A stretch of DNA of 64,000 nucleotides from Antrodiella citrinella (lineage: Eukaryota > Basidiomycota > Agaricomycetes > Polyporales > Steccherinaceae). Each line of letters opens with the position of its first letter. Position 1 is the first letter of the stretch. Positions 1-12,032 of the stretch are shown piece by piece. Location: assembly GCA_004802725.1 (NCBI GenBank), contig SGPM01000072.1, forward strand, positions 29,787-93,786, given 5' to 3'. Under the pieces are notes generated by a model, which saw nothing but the letters and a program-made list of their open reading frames with translations, had not been told where the DNA came from and did not search any database. The position numbers and the translations under genes are program-made.

Positions 1-1219
1 CTTCAAAAACACCAAGAGAGAAGAAATCGTCTTTTCCTCCCCTTCGCTCCCAGCATTATCCGCAGCCCAGTCAAACCAGCCCGCCAGCATCTTGGCGGCT
101 CCGGCTCTGACCTTCCCTTCGCGATCCCCAAGCCCGTCTCGTACCACCCTCTCTCGTTGTTCAATGCTGAGCTGCCTAGGATTGTTCAATCTATTCGGAT
201 TGATGATCGTGTTGCGTGCTGCACGAGAAGTAGAGGCAGATGTGGAATCCACCGGAAGAAGTGTATGAGCGTAGAGGAGAGTACGGACTGCGACATCTAC
301 ATCCCTTGTACGACTTAACAGTACGGGAAGTGTTTCCGGACTCAGCGGCGTGTTGAGCAGAGCAATGCGTCTGACGTCACTATAGGAGGATTAAGTAAGA
401 TCCAATCAATTAAGGGTGGGTCCACGTACGTAGCAGAGTCGTGACATAAGCTGTGTAGCATGGTATCCAGAATGCTTGTCTCGTCGTCTTGAAGGTCTTC
501 AGAATCTTCACCAGACAGAAGCTTGGAGAGAGCAGTTACTGCATGTGCACGAATAGCAGATTCCTTGTCCCGTGCTCTCTCCATGAGACTGGATCGCAAG
601 CGAGAGTATACGTCCTCGCTGTCTGCTATTAGCGAGCGTAAAACGGATGGTATGGTGAACGCACTCAAGTTCACCAAGATGAGAGATGAGTTCTGCGACA
701 ATGCTCACAGAACGGAACCGGACCGTCTTGTCCTTTGCGATGAAACCCTTCAAACAATATGAGAGGAGTCTTGCAATAAAGCGGGTCGTTGGTGTATCGT
801 CTTCGTCTTCGTCCGGTGCGGCGGAGAGAGCCTCGGATTTATGTGTCAAGCGTAGCTCCAAGGCTGTCCAACAGTTTTGATTACTGACACCTGTACACAT
901 ACAATAAAGACACACCTTTCTCTGTCATAAACTTGACATACACTCCGACGAACCTCACCACCCTATCCGCGGGAGTTGGGCCCTTCTTGATCACCAACAC
1001 GCGGTTCAACATGTCCACAAATATATCGCTAAAGGCCCTCTCCCCCGTCAACCTGACATTGTTTCCTTCCTGCGACGTGACCAGTGACGATTGGACATGA
1101 ATTTTGTGGAGTGCGACACAGTTCTTCCGGTGGTTAGCTGTAGACACCTGGGCTTGATCGAAGATCACGGCAATGATTTGTGGTAGAGACGATAGGTCAA
1201 TGGAGTTGTTAGGCGCCAT
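1..1219 (-). CDS. YCG1: Condensin complex subunit 3 (CAP-G/Ycg1), 5' part
   Basis: HEAT-repeat regulatory subunit of condensin, which compacts mitotic chromosomes. The 3' part runs off the left edge. I chose the ATG at 1217-1219 because the product starts MAPNNSIDLSSLPQII, like fungal Ycg1; the longer reading frame upstream is hydrophobic and unlike the family. Exon 1 (1219-916) has the helical N-terminus ending near VGVYVKFMTEK. Exon 2 carries FIARLLSYCLKGFIAKDKTV, the family 'DKTVRxR' block. After an intron with donor GTGAAC near 675, exon 3 carries LMERARDKESAIRAHAVTAL, the 'LLERxxDKExxVRxQAVxAL' signature. After a further intron near 435-385, the edge exon has SDVRRIALLNTPLSPETLPV and LGDREGKVRAGAAKMLAGW, also typical. 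All introns are about 50 bases. No disruption seen. Identification is strong; exact splice sites are by eye. Confidence 0.85.
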
Positions 1220-1313
1220 ATAAGCATAGAGAATGTCAGCCTGTCCGACGGCGGTGCACAAGACAAAGACGACGAGCAGGACAAGAGCAGGACGAGGATG
1301 CACGCAAAATGCG

Positions 1314-1319
1314 ACGCGT
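1314..1319. promoter_or_regulatory. ACGCGT (MCB-like) site upstream of condensin gene
   Basis: A perfect ACGCGT palindrome lies about 95 bases upstream of the condensin ATG. In ascomycete yeasts ACGCGT binds MBF and drives G1/S transcription. Its use here is inference, and one site alone can occur by chance. Confidence 0.35.
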
Positions 1320-2219
1320 CTCACACAGTCATGTGACCGCGTTTCATAGGCGCTTACCACGGCAGCGCCGCGCCGTATTTTGAAGTTCTCTTCGAGGTGC
1401 TTACACTGTAACTTACCGTCTACAGAAGTTTATCGCCACGTTCGTTTTACGACTAGCCAGGATGGTTACTCGGTGACTCCGTCCTTTGACCGCTTATTCG
1501 TGATTCTACCGTCCAGGAAATCCAAGCTTTCGCCGCGTACCTCACCTCCATGACGGTCACCGACTCGGAACTTTTCAATATCTTCACTTCGCCCGAGCCT
1601 CTCTGAGCCTCTCTCAGAAGCTCTCATATCTCAGACCGTATACATGGGGTTCGTCATTCTGTCCAGGAATGAGTCTATGTCTCATTAATCTCATTTCTGT
1701 TCATCTTGAGATTCTTTCCGCCATCCTCATGCTTATTTCCATGCAGCGATATAGCCTGCGCGATACAGATGTGGCATTTACTCACGACGTCAATGTATGA
1801 TACTGGTAATATTCTTGCTCTTGCATGGGATTGTGCTTTTGGGGTGCCTGCCATGGTTATACCGTCGTCGACGGTCATTCATACGTTCGACGTTCATTGG
1901 CAAGTCCGAGTCGTCTTTACTGAAGATTATTATACAAGTATCGTCGCTGGACGTGGGTGTAACTATTTTTGTTATTATAGGACATCCGTCGCCAACAAGA
2001 CTCTAGAATGCGAACCGCTTTGCAATATGTTTTCTACCACATGTGAGTCGTAGTACATCTGGAAGGGATACGAGTTCGATTCACAAGTCTGACTGCTTTC
2101 TTCTAGTTGATTTCCCCGCTTGATTGCCTTCAATTGTCTCTGGCTTCCCTATCCCAAATGCGTAATCTTCTATACTGAATATCCTTCCACTTCCGAACAC
2201 TCGAACACGGCGTCATCTC
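1320..2219. other. Intergenic, no gene recognised
   Basis: No convincing conserved gene. A short open stretch at 1515-1605 (+) reads as a plausible protein tail (contains AFAAYLTSMTVTDSELFNIF, then a stop). A hydrophobic open stretch lies around 1676-1815 (+). These could be decayed gene pieces, but neither matches a family I recognise. Confidence 0.4.
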
Positions 2220-2472
2220 ACCTGGCCCTATTCTGGTAGCATTCGTTACCGTCATCATCGAAATGAAGACGTGAGTGCTAACCGAATTGTTGTCGTACAA
2301 TGTAAATGTTGCTTGTATCTGATCCTACTCAGTCAGATCCCCGTTTGGGACCATAATGAGTGCGTTTTTTCACGGTGTCGCCATCTTGTTCCAGTCGGAG
2401 CGCTCTCAATCAGGACAATGTTGGAAGGACCCCTGACTGTCTCACGATAGCCTCATGATATCCTTCAGTGCG

Positions 2473-2670
2473 TATATAAGGCCGACGTAGCTGTCAATGC
2501 AACCTTAGGCTTCAGTCTCTTTTGACTCAACCTTCGGTGCTGGTCGGTGAGCACAAGATTTTTTACTGCAAGATTCGTTTCCCGCTGACGATGTCCTTTT
2601 GTCTCCCTTTCTTCGATTTGCACACGTTCATCACGACAACCTTCACGACTGTTCCACGACTCGAACTCAG
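2473..2670 (+). promoter_or_regulatory. TATA box, leader exon and 5'-UTR intron of repeat-peptide gene A
   Basis: TATATAAG at 2473-2480 is followed by a leader ending GGTCG, then a putative 5'-UTR intron from GTGAGC at 2547 to ACTCAG at 2670. The ATG follows six bases later. The same arrangement is kept in copy B, where the intron is at 20209-20091 on the minus strand. Conservation of TATA, leader and both splice sites in the two copies supports this being functional. Confidence 0.7.
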
Positions 2671-2676
2671 ATCACA

Positions 2677-3015
2677 ATGCGTACCTCCATCCTCTTCGTT
2701 CTTGTCGCCGCCGCCGCCTCTCAGGTGTTCGCTGCACCTGTGACAACCGGACTAGTAGCTCGTCAGGGCACGGGAACCGGCTCCTCGGGTTCATTGGGCA
2801 ATGGCACCGGCGTAGGCTCCACTGGCACTGGTGTTGGCAACTCCGGATCCGATGGAGGCAGTAATCACAAGCGCGAGCTCGTTGTCCGTCAGGGCACGGG
2901 AACCGGCTCCTCGGGTTCGTTGGGCAACGGAACAGGCGTAGGCTCCACTGGCACTGGTGTTGGCAACTCCGGATCCGAAGGAGGTCATCATGGACGTGGC
3001 GAGGAATTGGTCTAA
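2677..3015 (+). CDS. Small secreted tandem-repeat peptide precursor A (Kex2-processed-repeat-like)
   Basis: Protein of 112 residues. Residues 1-20 are a clear signal peptide (MRTSILFVLVAAAASQVFAA). The rest is two near-identical Gly/Ser/Thr-rich units, each starting after V-A/V-R as QGTGTGSSGSLGNGTGVGS and containing an N-G-T glycosylation sequon. The first unit ends in HKR, a dibasic Kex2-type site, followed by ELVVR; the second ends HHGRGEELV and lacks the dibasic pair. Start: the first ATG after the conserved leader intron, with the signal peptide immediately following. A close paralogue lies inverted at 19737-20084. The layout matches fungal Kex2-processed repeat proteins, which release several similar peptides in the secretory pathway. 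Processing and function are inference; it could instead be a cell-wall or interface protein. Confidence 0.8.
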   Translation: MRTSILFVLVAAAASQVFAAPVTTGLVARQGTGTGSSGSLGNGTGVGSTGTGVGNSGSDGGSNHKRELVVRQGTGTGSSGSLGNGTGVGSTGTGVGNSGSEGGHHGRGEELV

Positions 3016-3195
3016 CCATGACGCGCCAGTATGTGAGTTCACTTGTCGTGTTCTACTACAGGAAATCATAACTCATCTATAATGTTAGGTTGCGAAACTG
3101 AGTTCCTTCCCACCTTCCTTCCCACCGTTTTGAGTATTTTGTGATGTCTGTCGCGAAGATGCGTAGATTTTATACCAGTGTTTCGAAGCGGATTT

Positions 3196-3659
3196 ACACT
3201 TTGAGTGACGTGTGTTGCAACGATGCCTACTCCAACAATCACACCGTGTGCTCCGACATGTCAGTCGTGTCGATGCGAACATGATTTTATAGTCTACAAG
3301 GCGTACCAGCTCGAAAAAGTCAAATCCGAGCCTCAACAGCGGGGGTGTAGTATGACTATATACAAAGAACAATCGGTATGCTACAACTTGAGCGTGACTG
3401 ATGAAGTAAGACATAGTACTTTGTTTGCCTGGCCACTCCAGTCAGTGCTCGCTTGCACGACAGACTCGTTTGGTAGTGCCACCACAGAAAGAGGAGTGTG
3501 CGCCGCACTAGTACTGTTCCAAGAAAAGAGATACAGCCCTGAAAAGATTGCTCATGCATGAGAAGATAGCCTGTACTGAAAAGGCATTATGTACATACAA
3601 CTTCAGTCAGAGTCATACTCCATGAAGTCTGCGAGGAATGGTGTATAGCACTCGGAGCC
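3196..3659. other. Intergenic, nothing recognised
   Basis: No reading frame here looks like a conserved protein on either strand. Confidence 0.5.
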
Positions 3660-4575
3660 TTACCCGTGACAGGGCGGCCCGGAGGCGAGAAGCAGTTTCA
3701 GAGTATGGAGGGGGCACCATTCATCTGCATCCGCCAAAAAACGCGAAATGCATGTTGCTTCATCAGGGTCTGGACCATTCGATAGTGAAATAGAGACCAG
3801 ATTCTCCAGAGGGAACGATAAATTGTGATCAACTTCGTCGAACGACAACAAGTCATCCAGTACGAAGCTCGGAGCCTCGATTTCGATGCTCTGGATACGA
3901 GAGCTGTATGGAGGGCTAACAGTGTCGATGACACGACGTCGGAAACGGGTAACAGACATGTCATCAGGAATGTTGGCAAGAGTCCAGACTACCGTTAGCG
4001 GCAGGAAGTCACCGGCGCGCTTGAGGCAGGCAGATTGCAAGTGTGAAGGCTCACGTAGGTCCACAGTGACGGTGAGAGTAACACTATGTCCCTCCAGCGA
4101 CGGCATACGTGACCTAGTCGGAGCGACAAATAGCGTGGTCCGGGAGCCCACAGCGTCGAGGAAAATGTCGAGGAGTGTTTCATCGTTCGGAAGCTGGTTC
4201 ACCGGCGGAAGTCTCTGGTTCATCAGACGGTGGACGGCAAGGAGACGTGTTGGCGAAGTTTCAGCGTCGGAGCGCAGGAACGTCTCCTCAGCATCGCTAG
4301 CTTCCACTGTTGTGTTGTGCATCTCGGATCCTGAGGCAGACAACGACTCGCGTTGAGCATCATCCACACCCTGAGATGACTTTGTGCGAAAGATAAATGT
4401 TTATATTGCAGGAAATAGTCCAGTTGAGACTAACCATTATTGCTGTTATTTGAACGTTCAGGTTGAGAGACGTTGTGGACTGTGGTGAGATCTTGGGGCC
4501 GACAGCGTTGCTGCTAGTAGTACTTAGTAGCCTGAGTCTCGGAGACCGCCGTGGTCGGACTTTCAAACTTGGCAA
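3660..4575 (-). pseudogene. F-box-like gene fragment with frameshifts
   Basis: The minus-strand frame contains an F-box-like start, LPPVNQLPNDETLLDIFLDA, typical of basidiomycete F-box proteins (usually 'INxLPxEILxxIF'). The expected continuation, LGHVCRRWRDIVLLSPSLW, is in another frame at about 4125-4060. The family tail (KRAGDFLPLTVVW) is back in the first frame. Two compensating one-base shifts, near 4130 and 4040, are therefore needed. An upstream exon (4575-4437) joins through an intron with acceptor CTCAG near 4370, but no in-frame ATG was found. After the F-box the protein looks like the variable LRR-like half of the family and ends at 3660. Either a decayed copy or a gene with assembly errors. 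Confidence 0.55.
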
Positions 4576-4854
4576 AGCGGTTTCAAGTTATTGTATAACC
4601 TGGGATCGAACATCTCCATTTCACACGATTTGTCTTCTGTCTGTTGTGCAGGTTGATACTTGTACGTGTCCCTTGGAGACACGCCGGCGATCGAGAGATT
4701 CTACTGACAGCAGAAATGTAAGTCTCTTTACCTGCGCAAATTTACACGTGTCAAGTAACATGTGAAGCAACATTTAAGATGCAAACTTACCGGCGAAACA
4801 TGATATTTTACCAAAACCTTCATACAAAACATCAATTCAGTTGTTGGTAAAATA

Positions 4855-5310
4855 TTATATTCTACCGTGTTCGGGATGAAACGATGGAAACAACGCTCCG
4901 TTCACGACCAGCCTGAGATCCAATACCTTGAACACCACCCCACCCACAAACACGTTCATACACTTCCCAAAACGATCTTCCCCCGACCCGCCGCCGACCA
5001 ACTCAAATGACCACGCCGAGTCGAATGACACATCGCAAAACAGAACATTCCACCGGACTTCCAGGCACCTCCGCTGCACATACTTACTGAGTTAGCAAAC
5101 CGGCCATGCATGCAAGCTGCCACCCCCGAACCTGTTCGGGCGGGCCACGATCGTCCCACTCCACTCTCCGAGCTAGGAACGGGAGGAAGAATTGCCGGAG
5201 CATTTCCAACCCATCTTCGACGTCGCGCACAACCGCGAACGAAGTACCGCCTTCAAGAGCTGGATACCGAGGTATGAAGGCTGTAATTCGGATGATAACG
5301 TGAAGAGATA
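4855..5310 (-). pseudogene. Possible coding remnant, unknown
   Basis: A long open stretch (contains VEDGLEMLRQFFLPFLARRV and VRWNVLFCDVSFDSAWSFEL) interrupted by a stop near 5090, where a short intron (donor GTAAGT) might exist. It ends in a stop at 4855-4857. The composition is protein-like and resembles the C-terminal part of F-box/LRR-type proteins, but I recognise no family and no start. It may belong with the F-box fragment next to it. Confidence 0.3.
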
Positions 5311-5705
5311 TCGCCAGAGAGGTTCGGGCAGCTAATGAAATGGTAGTACAACGGGCTCGTCTTTACATACGAGTCCAATTTTCTATCTTTATACGCAAAA
5401 AACACGACAAAAGAGTGAATGAATGGGCCGAGCTAATAAGCGAGCGGGTTGCCAGATGGTGATGGATGTTACAATGAATGCAGGGAGAGCGACGCTGGAG
5501 ACGAGAGACCAAGAGAGCGAAACGAGGGAAGCGACAAATGAATGCACGAGCGAGGGACGACGGGGAGCGAACGACGATCAAGAAAACTATAAACGAGCGA
5601 GAACATGGCTTTCCAGCTCGCTCACGGACTCAGGGACTAAACGTACAGGAGCATCATTCAACCAACAAGAACGCGTTCAAGCAAGAAAAGAAGAAACGCA
5701 CAATC
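5311..5705. other. Purine-rich low-complexity intergenic stretch
   Basis: From about 5440 to 5620 the plus strand is rich in GAGCGA/GAGAC runs. Open frames here have the biased composition of simple sequence, not of a protein. Confidence 0.5.
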
Positions 5706-7478
5706 CTAAACGCCAGGATAGAAGTTTTTAACATCTTCACCGCGGTTCACATCTTCTACGCTTGAGGTCCGAACAATGTTACCGGCGACATCGTATTGCA
5801 GAAACGACTTGTCCGACACGTCCTTGTCAGACACTTGCGCGAACGTCTCCATCTGCAACTCGGGTTAGGATGTGGCGGGACGGATCAGGGATCGGTGTGG
5901 CGCGTACCTGAACATGCACCCCGTCAAGCTTCTTGTCCGATACCGAGAAGCTGGGTACCGTGGGGTGACGCCCTCCACGACTGAATGCCAGTGTCGACCC
6001 TTGCGTGGTTCTGTCAAGACACACGTCAACGACCGCGCATATATGCACATACAGAGCGGGAACCAAGACGTACGCGAACAACTCGGCACCTCCAGCGGTA
6101 TAGTTAGACAAACGACGGACAGCACGGCATGCGACAATCTAGGTCTAATATGAAAAAAGCTGTGATATGTCAAAAATGCACTTGACGAACCGTAGAAGCA
6201 ATCGCCGCAGGTACGTTCGCCACGATCGACATGACCGGGTTGAGATTGAGGAGCATGAAGATCTAGCGGCGTGGCGTTAGGCACTACTCGCTAGGAGCGG
6301 AAAACGGCGGAACTCACCGTAGCCAGGAGATTGGCCAAGAATGCAATTACAAAGTAGATCATGCCGTCGTTGAAAATGAGCGCCATTAGCCTAGACGGCT
6401 GTCCCGCTGTTCTGCGTCCAGGGATGGCAAACGCGAGCTTCACGCCGGTAAGCATCAGAACGGTGAAGTCGAAGGCCATGGAATAGATGAACGAAGCGGC
6501 GAGCAGCGTGTTGTTGGTCTCTGTGATCGCACAACCTTCACCGGGAATCCAGTCTGCCTTGAGAAGGATACCTGGAAGCGAAGATGTCTCAAAACGACGT
6601 CAAATCATGCACAAGAGTGGTAATCACCATGCAGCAGGAGAGACCAATGACCCAGGATAACGACGACCAGAGGAATAACGACGTAGAGTGATTGTGACCA
6701 TACGGCCATCGTCCGCAAGGAGAGGTTGATGCTCGCAAGTCCAATTGACGCATTTCCAAAGACCTGCAGAGGAAGATTTTTCATAAGAATGTCAGAACGT
6801 GGGTATATGCGCGTAAATACACACCTGGTTGTACGTGTAGAGAGCCTGGCAGTTCACTTCCCTGCAGAGAAAGTGCACTCAGACACGATCGAATAACATA
6901 ACGGGCACAGCGACGTACTCTGTCACGTTGAGAGCGACCGCTCTATCGGAGATCAAAATTCACGTTAGCATCGAAATCTGACCGCGTAAGATGAAAAGAC
7001 AACGCAATCTCGCGTATGCGCATATTGCAATCTCCAAATGATGGTATGCTACTACGTACTGCTGGCCGAGCGGAGAGAGCCAAAATCGCACAAGAGACAA
7101 CTCACATTCCAATGAGCGCGAACAGGAGAAAGTAGCGGTTTGCAAAGTAGAACACCTGAAAAGGGTCAGATTCGTGTTCTCGTGTGCGTTCTGAATCACT
7201 CACCATGGGCCATCTGAACTTTTTCCGACCTGTGATATAATCCAAGTCGAAATGGAGCGAGGTGGCGAACTCCCATCTAGTAGAAGAGCACCGTCAAGAC
7301 CACGTTTTTGGAATTCGAAGGGATTCGCACATGTACAGACCCAGCAAGGCATGCATGAGACGATCGAACGACTCTGCAACAAACACGCGTTGAGCAGGCT
7401 GCGCGGGTGGCGCACGACTGAATATGCGGACTGACCTGCATCCTTTGCGAGCTCCTGGGGGGACATCCAATTGGGCAT
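5706..7478 (-). CDS. Seven-helix membrane protein, copy 1 (uncharacterised basidiomycete family)
   Basis: Twelve exons by eye give 342 residues: 7478-7436, 7373-7337, 7276-7204, 7155-7106, 6942-6919, 6861-6825, 6763-6629, 6571-6318, 6262-6191, 6138-6074, 5999-5908, 5852-5706. The start (MPNWMSPQELAKDA) aligns with that of the paralogue at 12033. About seven hydrophobic segments follow, including LMHALLGLWEFATSLHFDLD, VFYFANRYFLLFALIGI, LYVVIPLVVVILGHWSLLLH and FIYSMAFDFTVLMLTGVKLA; the tail after VACRAVRRLSNY is polar and probably cytoplasmic. The first exons match the paralogue in size (43, 73, 50 and 24 nt); one extra intron follows YTYNQ. The family is common in polypores and has no assigned function; a receptor-like topology is plausible but unproven. 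Confidence 0.8.
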
Positions 7479-10212
7479 GGTGGGATAAAGAGAGTGGAGA
7501 GTTGGCGGGTGACTCGAGGGCTGCGGGCCAGAAGTGGGAGGGAAGAGGACGAGTTCGGGCAGAGAGGCGAGACGGGAACGACACGCGGGTATATAAAGGA
7601 AAAGCGGGGTGGCTTCTGTCGAGACCAGAAAGGGGCGAACGACGAGCCCCGGAGAGGAACACACGCGGAGGCGACACAGTGCAACACGCGGAGGCGACAT
7701 AGTGCAACACTCTTCGGCAGTAAGTAGAGCAACACGTCGGCTTCCTTCCACACTCAGAAGTATCTTCTGAATTCCTTCCAGCTCAAACCAGTTTCAACGC
7801 TTCACCACAGGCGGAAATGGCCTCCTCGCAGAGACACGACGGAGATGACCAGACTCTGCCACTTCACGGTATCCATCTCCCAAACACCCCACCTCTGGCG
7901 ACGCCTGCTATAATGTAACGTACACTCGCGACCCTGTTTTCTCAACGACGGTCATACCATGCCAGCACCGAGAATGGCGATACGGAACCAGCGAGGTGCG
8001 TGGGAGAGTCATGACCAGAAATTCTTGAAGCTCTTGACATGTGGCTTCTGCTTTAGCTCGTCGACAAACTTTGCTCACTGCGACGCCCGCCGATCCCGCC
8101 CCCGCAATCCCACTTTTTGTCCTCTCGACCTCTCTCCTCCAGAACGACGACGACGACCATGGACGTCGGTAGGTATGTACACGATGAGTATGTGAACATT
8201 GATAGTGGGTGAACAGGATCAAGCGAGAAACGCCGCCGCCACCGCTGAACAAAAGGCGGGTTCGGCATCTCCCGATCACGGCCGTTGTGGCGTTTGATGA
8301 AGGATCGATAAAAACCTTGAAAAGCATTCGTTCGACAGTCCTCGCCGATAGCCCCAGGCCATTGACAGGCTCCACCGATTTCTACGTGGTCTCGTGCTCA
8401 TTTTCAATGTTTGCGCTGGGTCATATGGTGACTAGGATTTCCAGACGACTTGCACAGACGTGTTGGATATTTGGATCCCGACGAATGTGCGATCGGTAGC
8501 ACCCGCCTCATTTCGATCTAATCTATTTGATTTGAATGTTTCGTATTTAGTTGCTCATGTTCTGTAGTCGTACGGTACGCGTTTGCAGCAATGCGATCCC
8601 CCCTTCTGCTATTCCAAACGCCTTCGTGCGTGTAATTCCTACAAGACGATCCATCATCCAACATTTCCGAGGCTTTCGACCGCGGTGGAATGAGCAGCGT
8701 GCAGCAGAGTACGATCAGGCGTTCTAGGAGATTCCTCAAGAGCATCAGAGAGCATCGTACTCTTGTTTTACTCGATGAAGTAATCGAATGAAGCACCGGT
8801 CACCGTGCCAGTGACGGTTCTACCACCCTGCGTCTCCAAATCGTCGATGTGATTATGAATCACCCGTCGTCGTGTGCGTCGACCACTCGCTGCCAACACC
8901 GTATTCTGGAGCTTAGTACCGATGATTGCTTATGAACTCACTATGGTTCGCGTACTCAGGACACCAGGGTGGCGTCTTCCGAGTTCAAGTGGGTGCCACT
9001 CATCAGCCAATCCGTCCTTCGTTCCGACTCAGATCGCATTATCAGCTGCGAACTCGGTGATAGGGAGGACATCGTATCAGGCAGTGCGATAGACCTCCAG
9101 CGGCGCTTCGTTCGTGAATTTGGCTTCACTCCTACCTGTGAGCTTCGGAATCCGAACGAACCTCAATCGCGAATTTGGTGCGGGCTCTTTCCGTGGTTTC
9201 ATGGTTCGATGTTCTGACTCGGCCGTCTTACAGGATTTGGGACATCGAGGCTCAGTTTGGCATTCCCTCTTCACAACTTGAAAAGCCACCCGGACTTGTA
9301 TGCATTTCATGGACAGCAGCCTGCCGTGAAATGAACGCGTCGTTCATCTTGTACTGACATTAGAATGTACAGTACCTCAAGGCACATCGTCTCCATGTCT
9401 TGAACCTCTGTCTCTTAAATTCCTTCACGCTTTTCTGTTCTCGCCGGAGCCTATAAGGAAGTGGCCTCTTGAGCATCGTCTTCCGTTTACGAGCTGCTGC
9501 GGGATATCCTTGTACCATGTTATCACCGCATCCGATAAAACTACTTCGTTGGTAATGTGCCCCAGCAACAAGCAGCGAAAGGCACATTCGCGATACAACA
9601 TGCAAAGCTTCATTCCGAGTTTGGATCCGAGTGGCCGTAAGTTCTACACTCGAGATGCATCCCACCAGAATGTTCCTGGGATACCGGCCACCTGAACCGT
9701 CTTGAACCATAACGCAACCATGGATAGAAATCTTCACGAACCATGAAGAGACGTCGCTGAAATTGCTGACGCTCCTTATGGCAGCTACACATCCTCTTGT
9801 ACGAACAGCGTTATCCGCCCGATGGTTTACTTATTGGATAACCGAGAAAGGTTCGACAGCTGCTTTCTTCCCCAGCCGGCGGTGAACTCATGTCCACTGT
9901 TTTTTCTCCAGTGTCAATCAGCAGCGCCATTGCGTTCCAGGAGTCTGAGAGTGTGCGGCTGTGGGCGCGTAGGGATGACGTCGCCTCTGCAACAGGAACG
10001 AGAATAGATCGAACATTCAGGTCTGTTCACTGTCATCGTCTGCATTTGCGGAGACGTGAGTGATCACGGTCGTCGGCGGGGATCACGATCGCGACGACCA
10101 AGATGTTGTGTGATCAGAGCGAAAGAAAAACCGTGTATAAGCAAGAGCAAATCGTACACACAACGTTACAGCATCTCTTTTCCCCATACAAAAACTTTGA
10201 GGTATTGCAACC
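7479..10212. other. Long intergenic region with scattered coding-like pieces
   Basis: No complete gene recognised. TATATAAAGG at 7591-7600 (+) is a good TATA box and an ATG at 7816 opens a 33-codon frame (MASSQRHDGDDQTLPLHG), so a short or spliced transcript may start here. At about 8905-8960 (+) the fragment FWSLVPMIAYELTM resembles a transmembrane helix of multi-helix fungal proteins and may be a remnant. The remainder shows no conserved frame. Confidence 0.4.
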
Positions 10213-11110
10213 TCACGATTCGGAGGACTCAGACGCAGGCAAATCAGAGACCACACGCAACAGCGCGAGCTCCTCCTCTTCGTGCTCGACGTCAGGCCAG
10301 AATGCCTCCTCCAGCTCGACGACGCGCGACCAGATCTCCTCTGCACGCGTCCAAGCATCCGTGCCCGGCTTGATCTCCAAGCTGAAAACAGATCGATTGA
10401 GCGTGATCACTGGCAAAGATGGCGGAGGACATACTAGTTGACGACGTGGTCGAGATCGGAGACGAACCCCGCGAAATCGGCGTTGGTCCAGTTGTTGACG
10501 AGGAACTTGACCACTTTCCGAGTCGAGCTGGGGGGTTCCGACTCCTGGTTTGCAGTGGCGAGGGACCCGACGTACTTCCAGGCATCCATGTACACCTGTT
10601 TGGACGTCAGAAAGCGGAAAGGTGGAGGAGAGAAGGTCGGAAACGGACTCTCTCCATGGCCCAGAGGAAGATCACGCCATCTTCCATGGTCCCACACGCG
10701 CCCACGCGTGCCAACTCTGCCAAATAGTCACGCGTGCTCTTGCGTTCGTTCCATGCGTTGATATCCAAGGCGAACTTCTCGGCGACGTTGTTGAAGAAGT
10801 TGACCTCGCGAATGACGTTCTGCAGCGCGTAATCGATGATGCGGACGATGCGCTGGAGGAACTTCTCCTTGGGCGAGGAGAAGGAACGGGAGGAGGAGAA
10901 GGGGATTTTGGCGAGCAGCTGACCGAGGAAGGTGACAGAACCGTGGGCGACGTAGAGGCGATCCTGAGAAAGATAAAGTGCGAGGGCGTCCTTGGAGAGT
11001 GTGCCGTTGCCGGCGCGGGTGAGGAAGGCGTGCTCGGTGGCGGCGCTATACGGACGGACGGACGACAACGAGGTGAGATGTGAGGTAAGAGAGGGTGTTG
11101 CAGTCGACAT
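10213..11110 (-). CDS. TENA/THI-4 family protein (haem-oxygenase-like fold)
   Basis: Three exons (11110-10649, 10595-10435, 10381-10213) give 263 residues. The protein begins MSTATPSLTSHLTSLSSVRP and keeps the TENA pattern: FLTRAGNGTLSKDALALYLS, QDRLYVAHGS, and a long helical middle (RIIDYALQNVIREVNFFNNVAEKF, 20+ residues, cited by ends only). Later come YMDAWKYVGSLATA and FLVNNWTNADFAGFV, the family's conserved 'Y..W......NW' C-terminal half. TENA proteins are thiaminase II-type enzymes acting on pyrimidine pieces of thiamine, but many eukaryotic members have unknown substrates. Intron 2 acceptor is TTTTCAG because it keeps the frame. The protein ends in an acidic tail. A TATA-like stretch lies near 11163-11175 on the minus strand. 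No signal peptide; probably cytosolic. Confidence 0.85.
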
Positions 11111-11175
11111 TGTGTGTGAAAGATGAGCGCAGGAGCGGAAGAAGGGCACGCAGCTGCGCGACATTTATAAAAGAG

Positions 11176-12032
11176 GTCAGGGGAGCTCAGCGGCACTCAG
11201 CGGCGGTCATATTTGCCGTCATCGATGAGAGAATGTATGTGCTCACCATTGACGACATCGACCAACTGCGTGTGCTCGTCGTCTGCTCACGAGCTCGACA
11301 TCGAGTCGTCGCTGAGGTCGCTGTCGTTCTCAGAGTCATACCTCCCTGAAAGGCTATCGACAGGACGATCTCGGCGACGTAGGCCGGTGATAGACGCTGG
11401 TGCGTTGAGTCGCCGCCGACGTACGTAATTTGCAAACACTTTTCGGGATCCCGCCCTGCCGCCTGACAACCGGAAATGAACATGTCGCCTGGTGGGCCTC
11501 CGCATCCCCTTCTCGCCTTCGCGATCGCTGGTTTCAGTCGTTCGCAGAGGAATCCTTAGGGCATAAATACCGCCGTCCACAGCTTCCTCAAATTGTCCGT
11601 ATCCAAGTAGCAACGGCGCAAAGAGGATCGAAACGGCGGTCAGAAGTCCTAATGTGCTTCCTCGCTTTTATTTGCCGAGAGGGTTCGCGTCTATTTGTAT
11701 TGCCAGCAAGACCAGTCCAATCCTGGATCTTGTGTCACCTTCGTCTCCGCCTACCAGAGATATCCGCGTGGCTTTTTGCTCAATTCTTGCTGCTTCTCGT
11801 ACATAACTTGCCCGATCTTCCGTCGGTTGGTTGAAATGGTATGGCGTCTCGGATTCCAGCACATGTCTTATAATTGGAGTGGGTCCGTTATCCCCATCGT
11901 TAGAGGCCCCATCCTTTCCTCCTCCTTGTATACGCGTATACTTTGTATACTGTCACCCCCCCTCACCACGTTCCCCGCGTTCTCACCCTGACATAAAGCC
12001 CACACAATAAAGACCTAATCCCCGCCAACATT
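11176..12032. other. Intergenic, nothing recognised
   Basis: This separates the TENA-family gene from membrane protein copy 2 and presumably holds both promoters. No conserved frame seen. Confidence 0.5.

Larger units (their letters stand above)
2220..3195 (+). repeat. Duplicated block, copy A (inverted partner at 19.5-20.6 kb)
   Basis: This block matches the reverse complement of about 19545-20640. It covers upstream sequence (around ATCCCCGTTTGGGACC near 2337, also at about 20450-20466), a TATA box, leader exon, leader intron, the coding region, and the 3' region with the GTTCCTTCCCAC-type stretch near 3100. Similarity is highest in the coding region, the TATA/leader and the 3' flank and fades at both ends, so borders are approximate. 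It is a segmental duplication in inverted orientation, centres about 17.4 kb apart. Confidence 0.85.

Noticed and set aside
881..1360. Hydrophobic N-terminal extension of the condensin frame that resembles a signal peptide
   Set aside because: A nuclear protein needs none, and the family start matches the ATG at 1219. The extension is upstream DNA.
2599..3015. Longer frame beginning upstream of the peptide gene A start
   Set aside because: It reads through the conserved 5'-UTR intron. The ATG at 2677 directly precedes a good signal peptide, and copy B has the same start.
5423..5731. Open frame on the plus strand rich in Arg/Glu/Thr
   Set aside because: Composition follows the GAGCGA-type simple sequence; the 3' end overlaps the membrane protein gene on the other strand.
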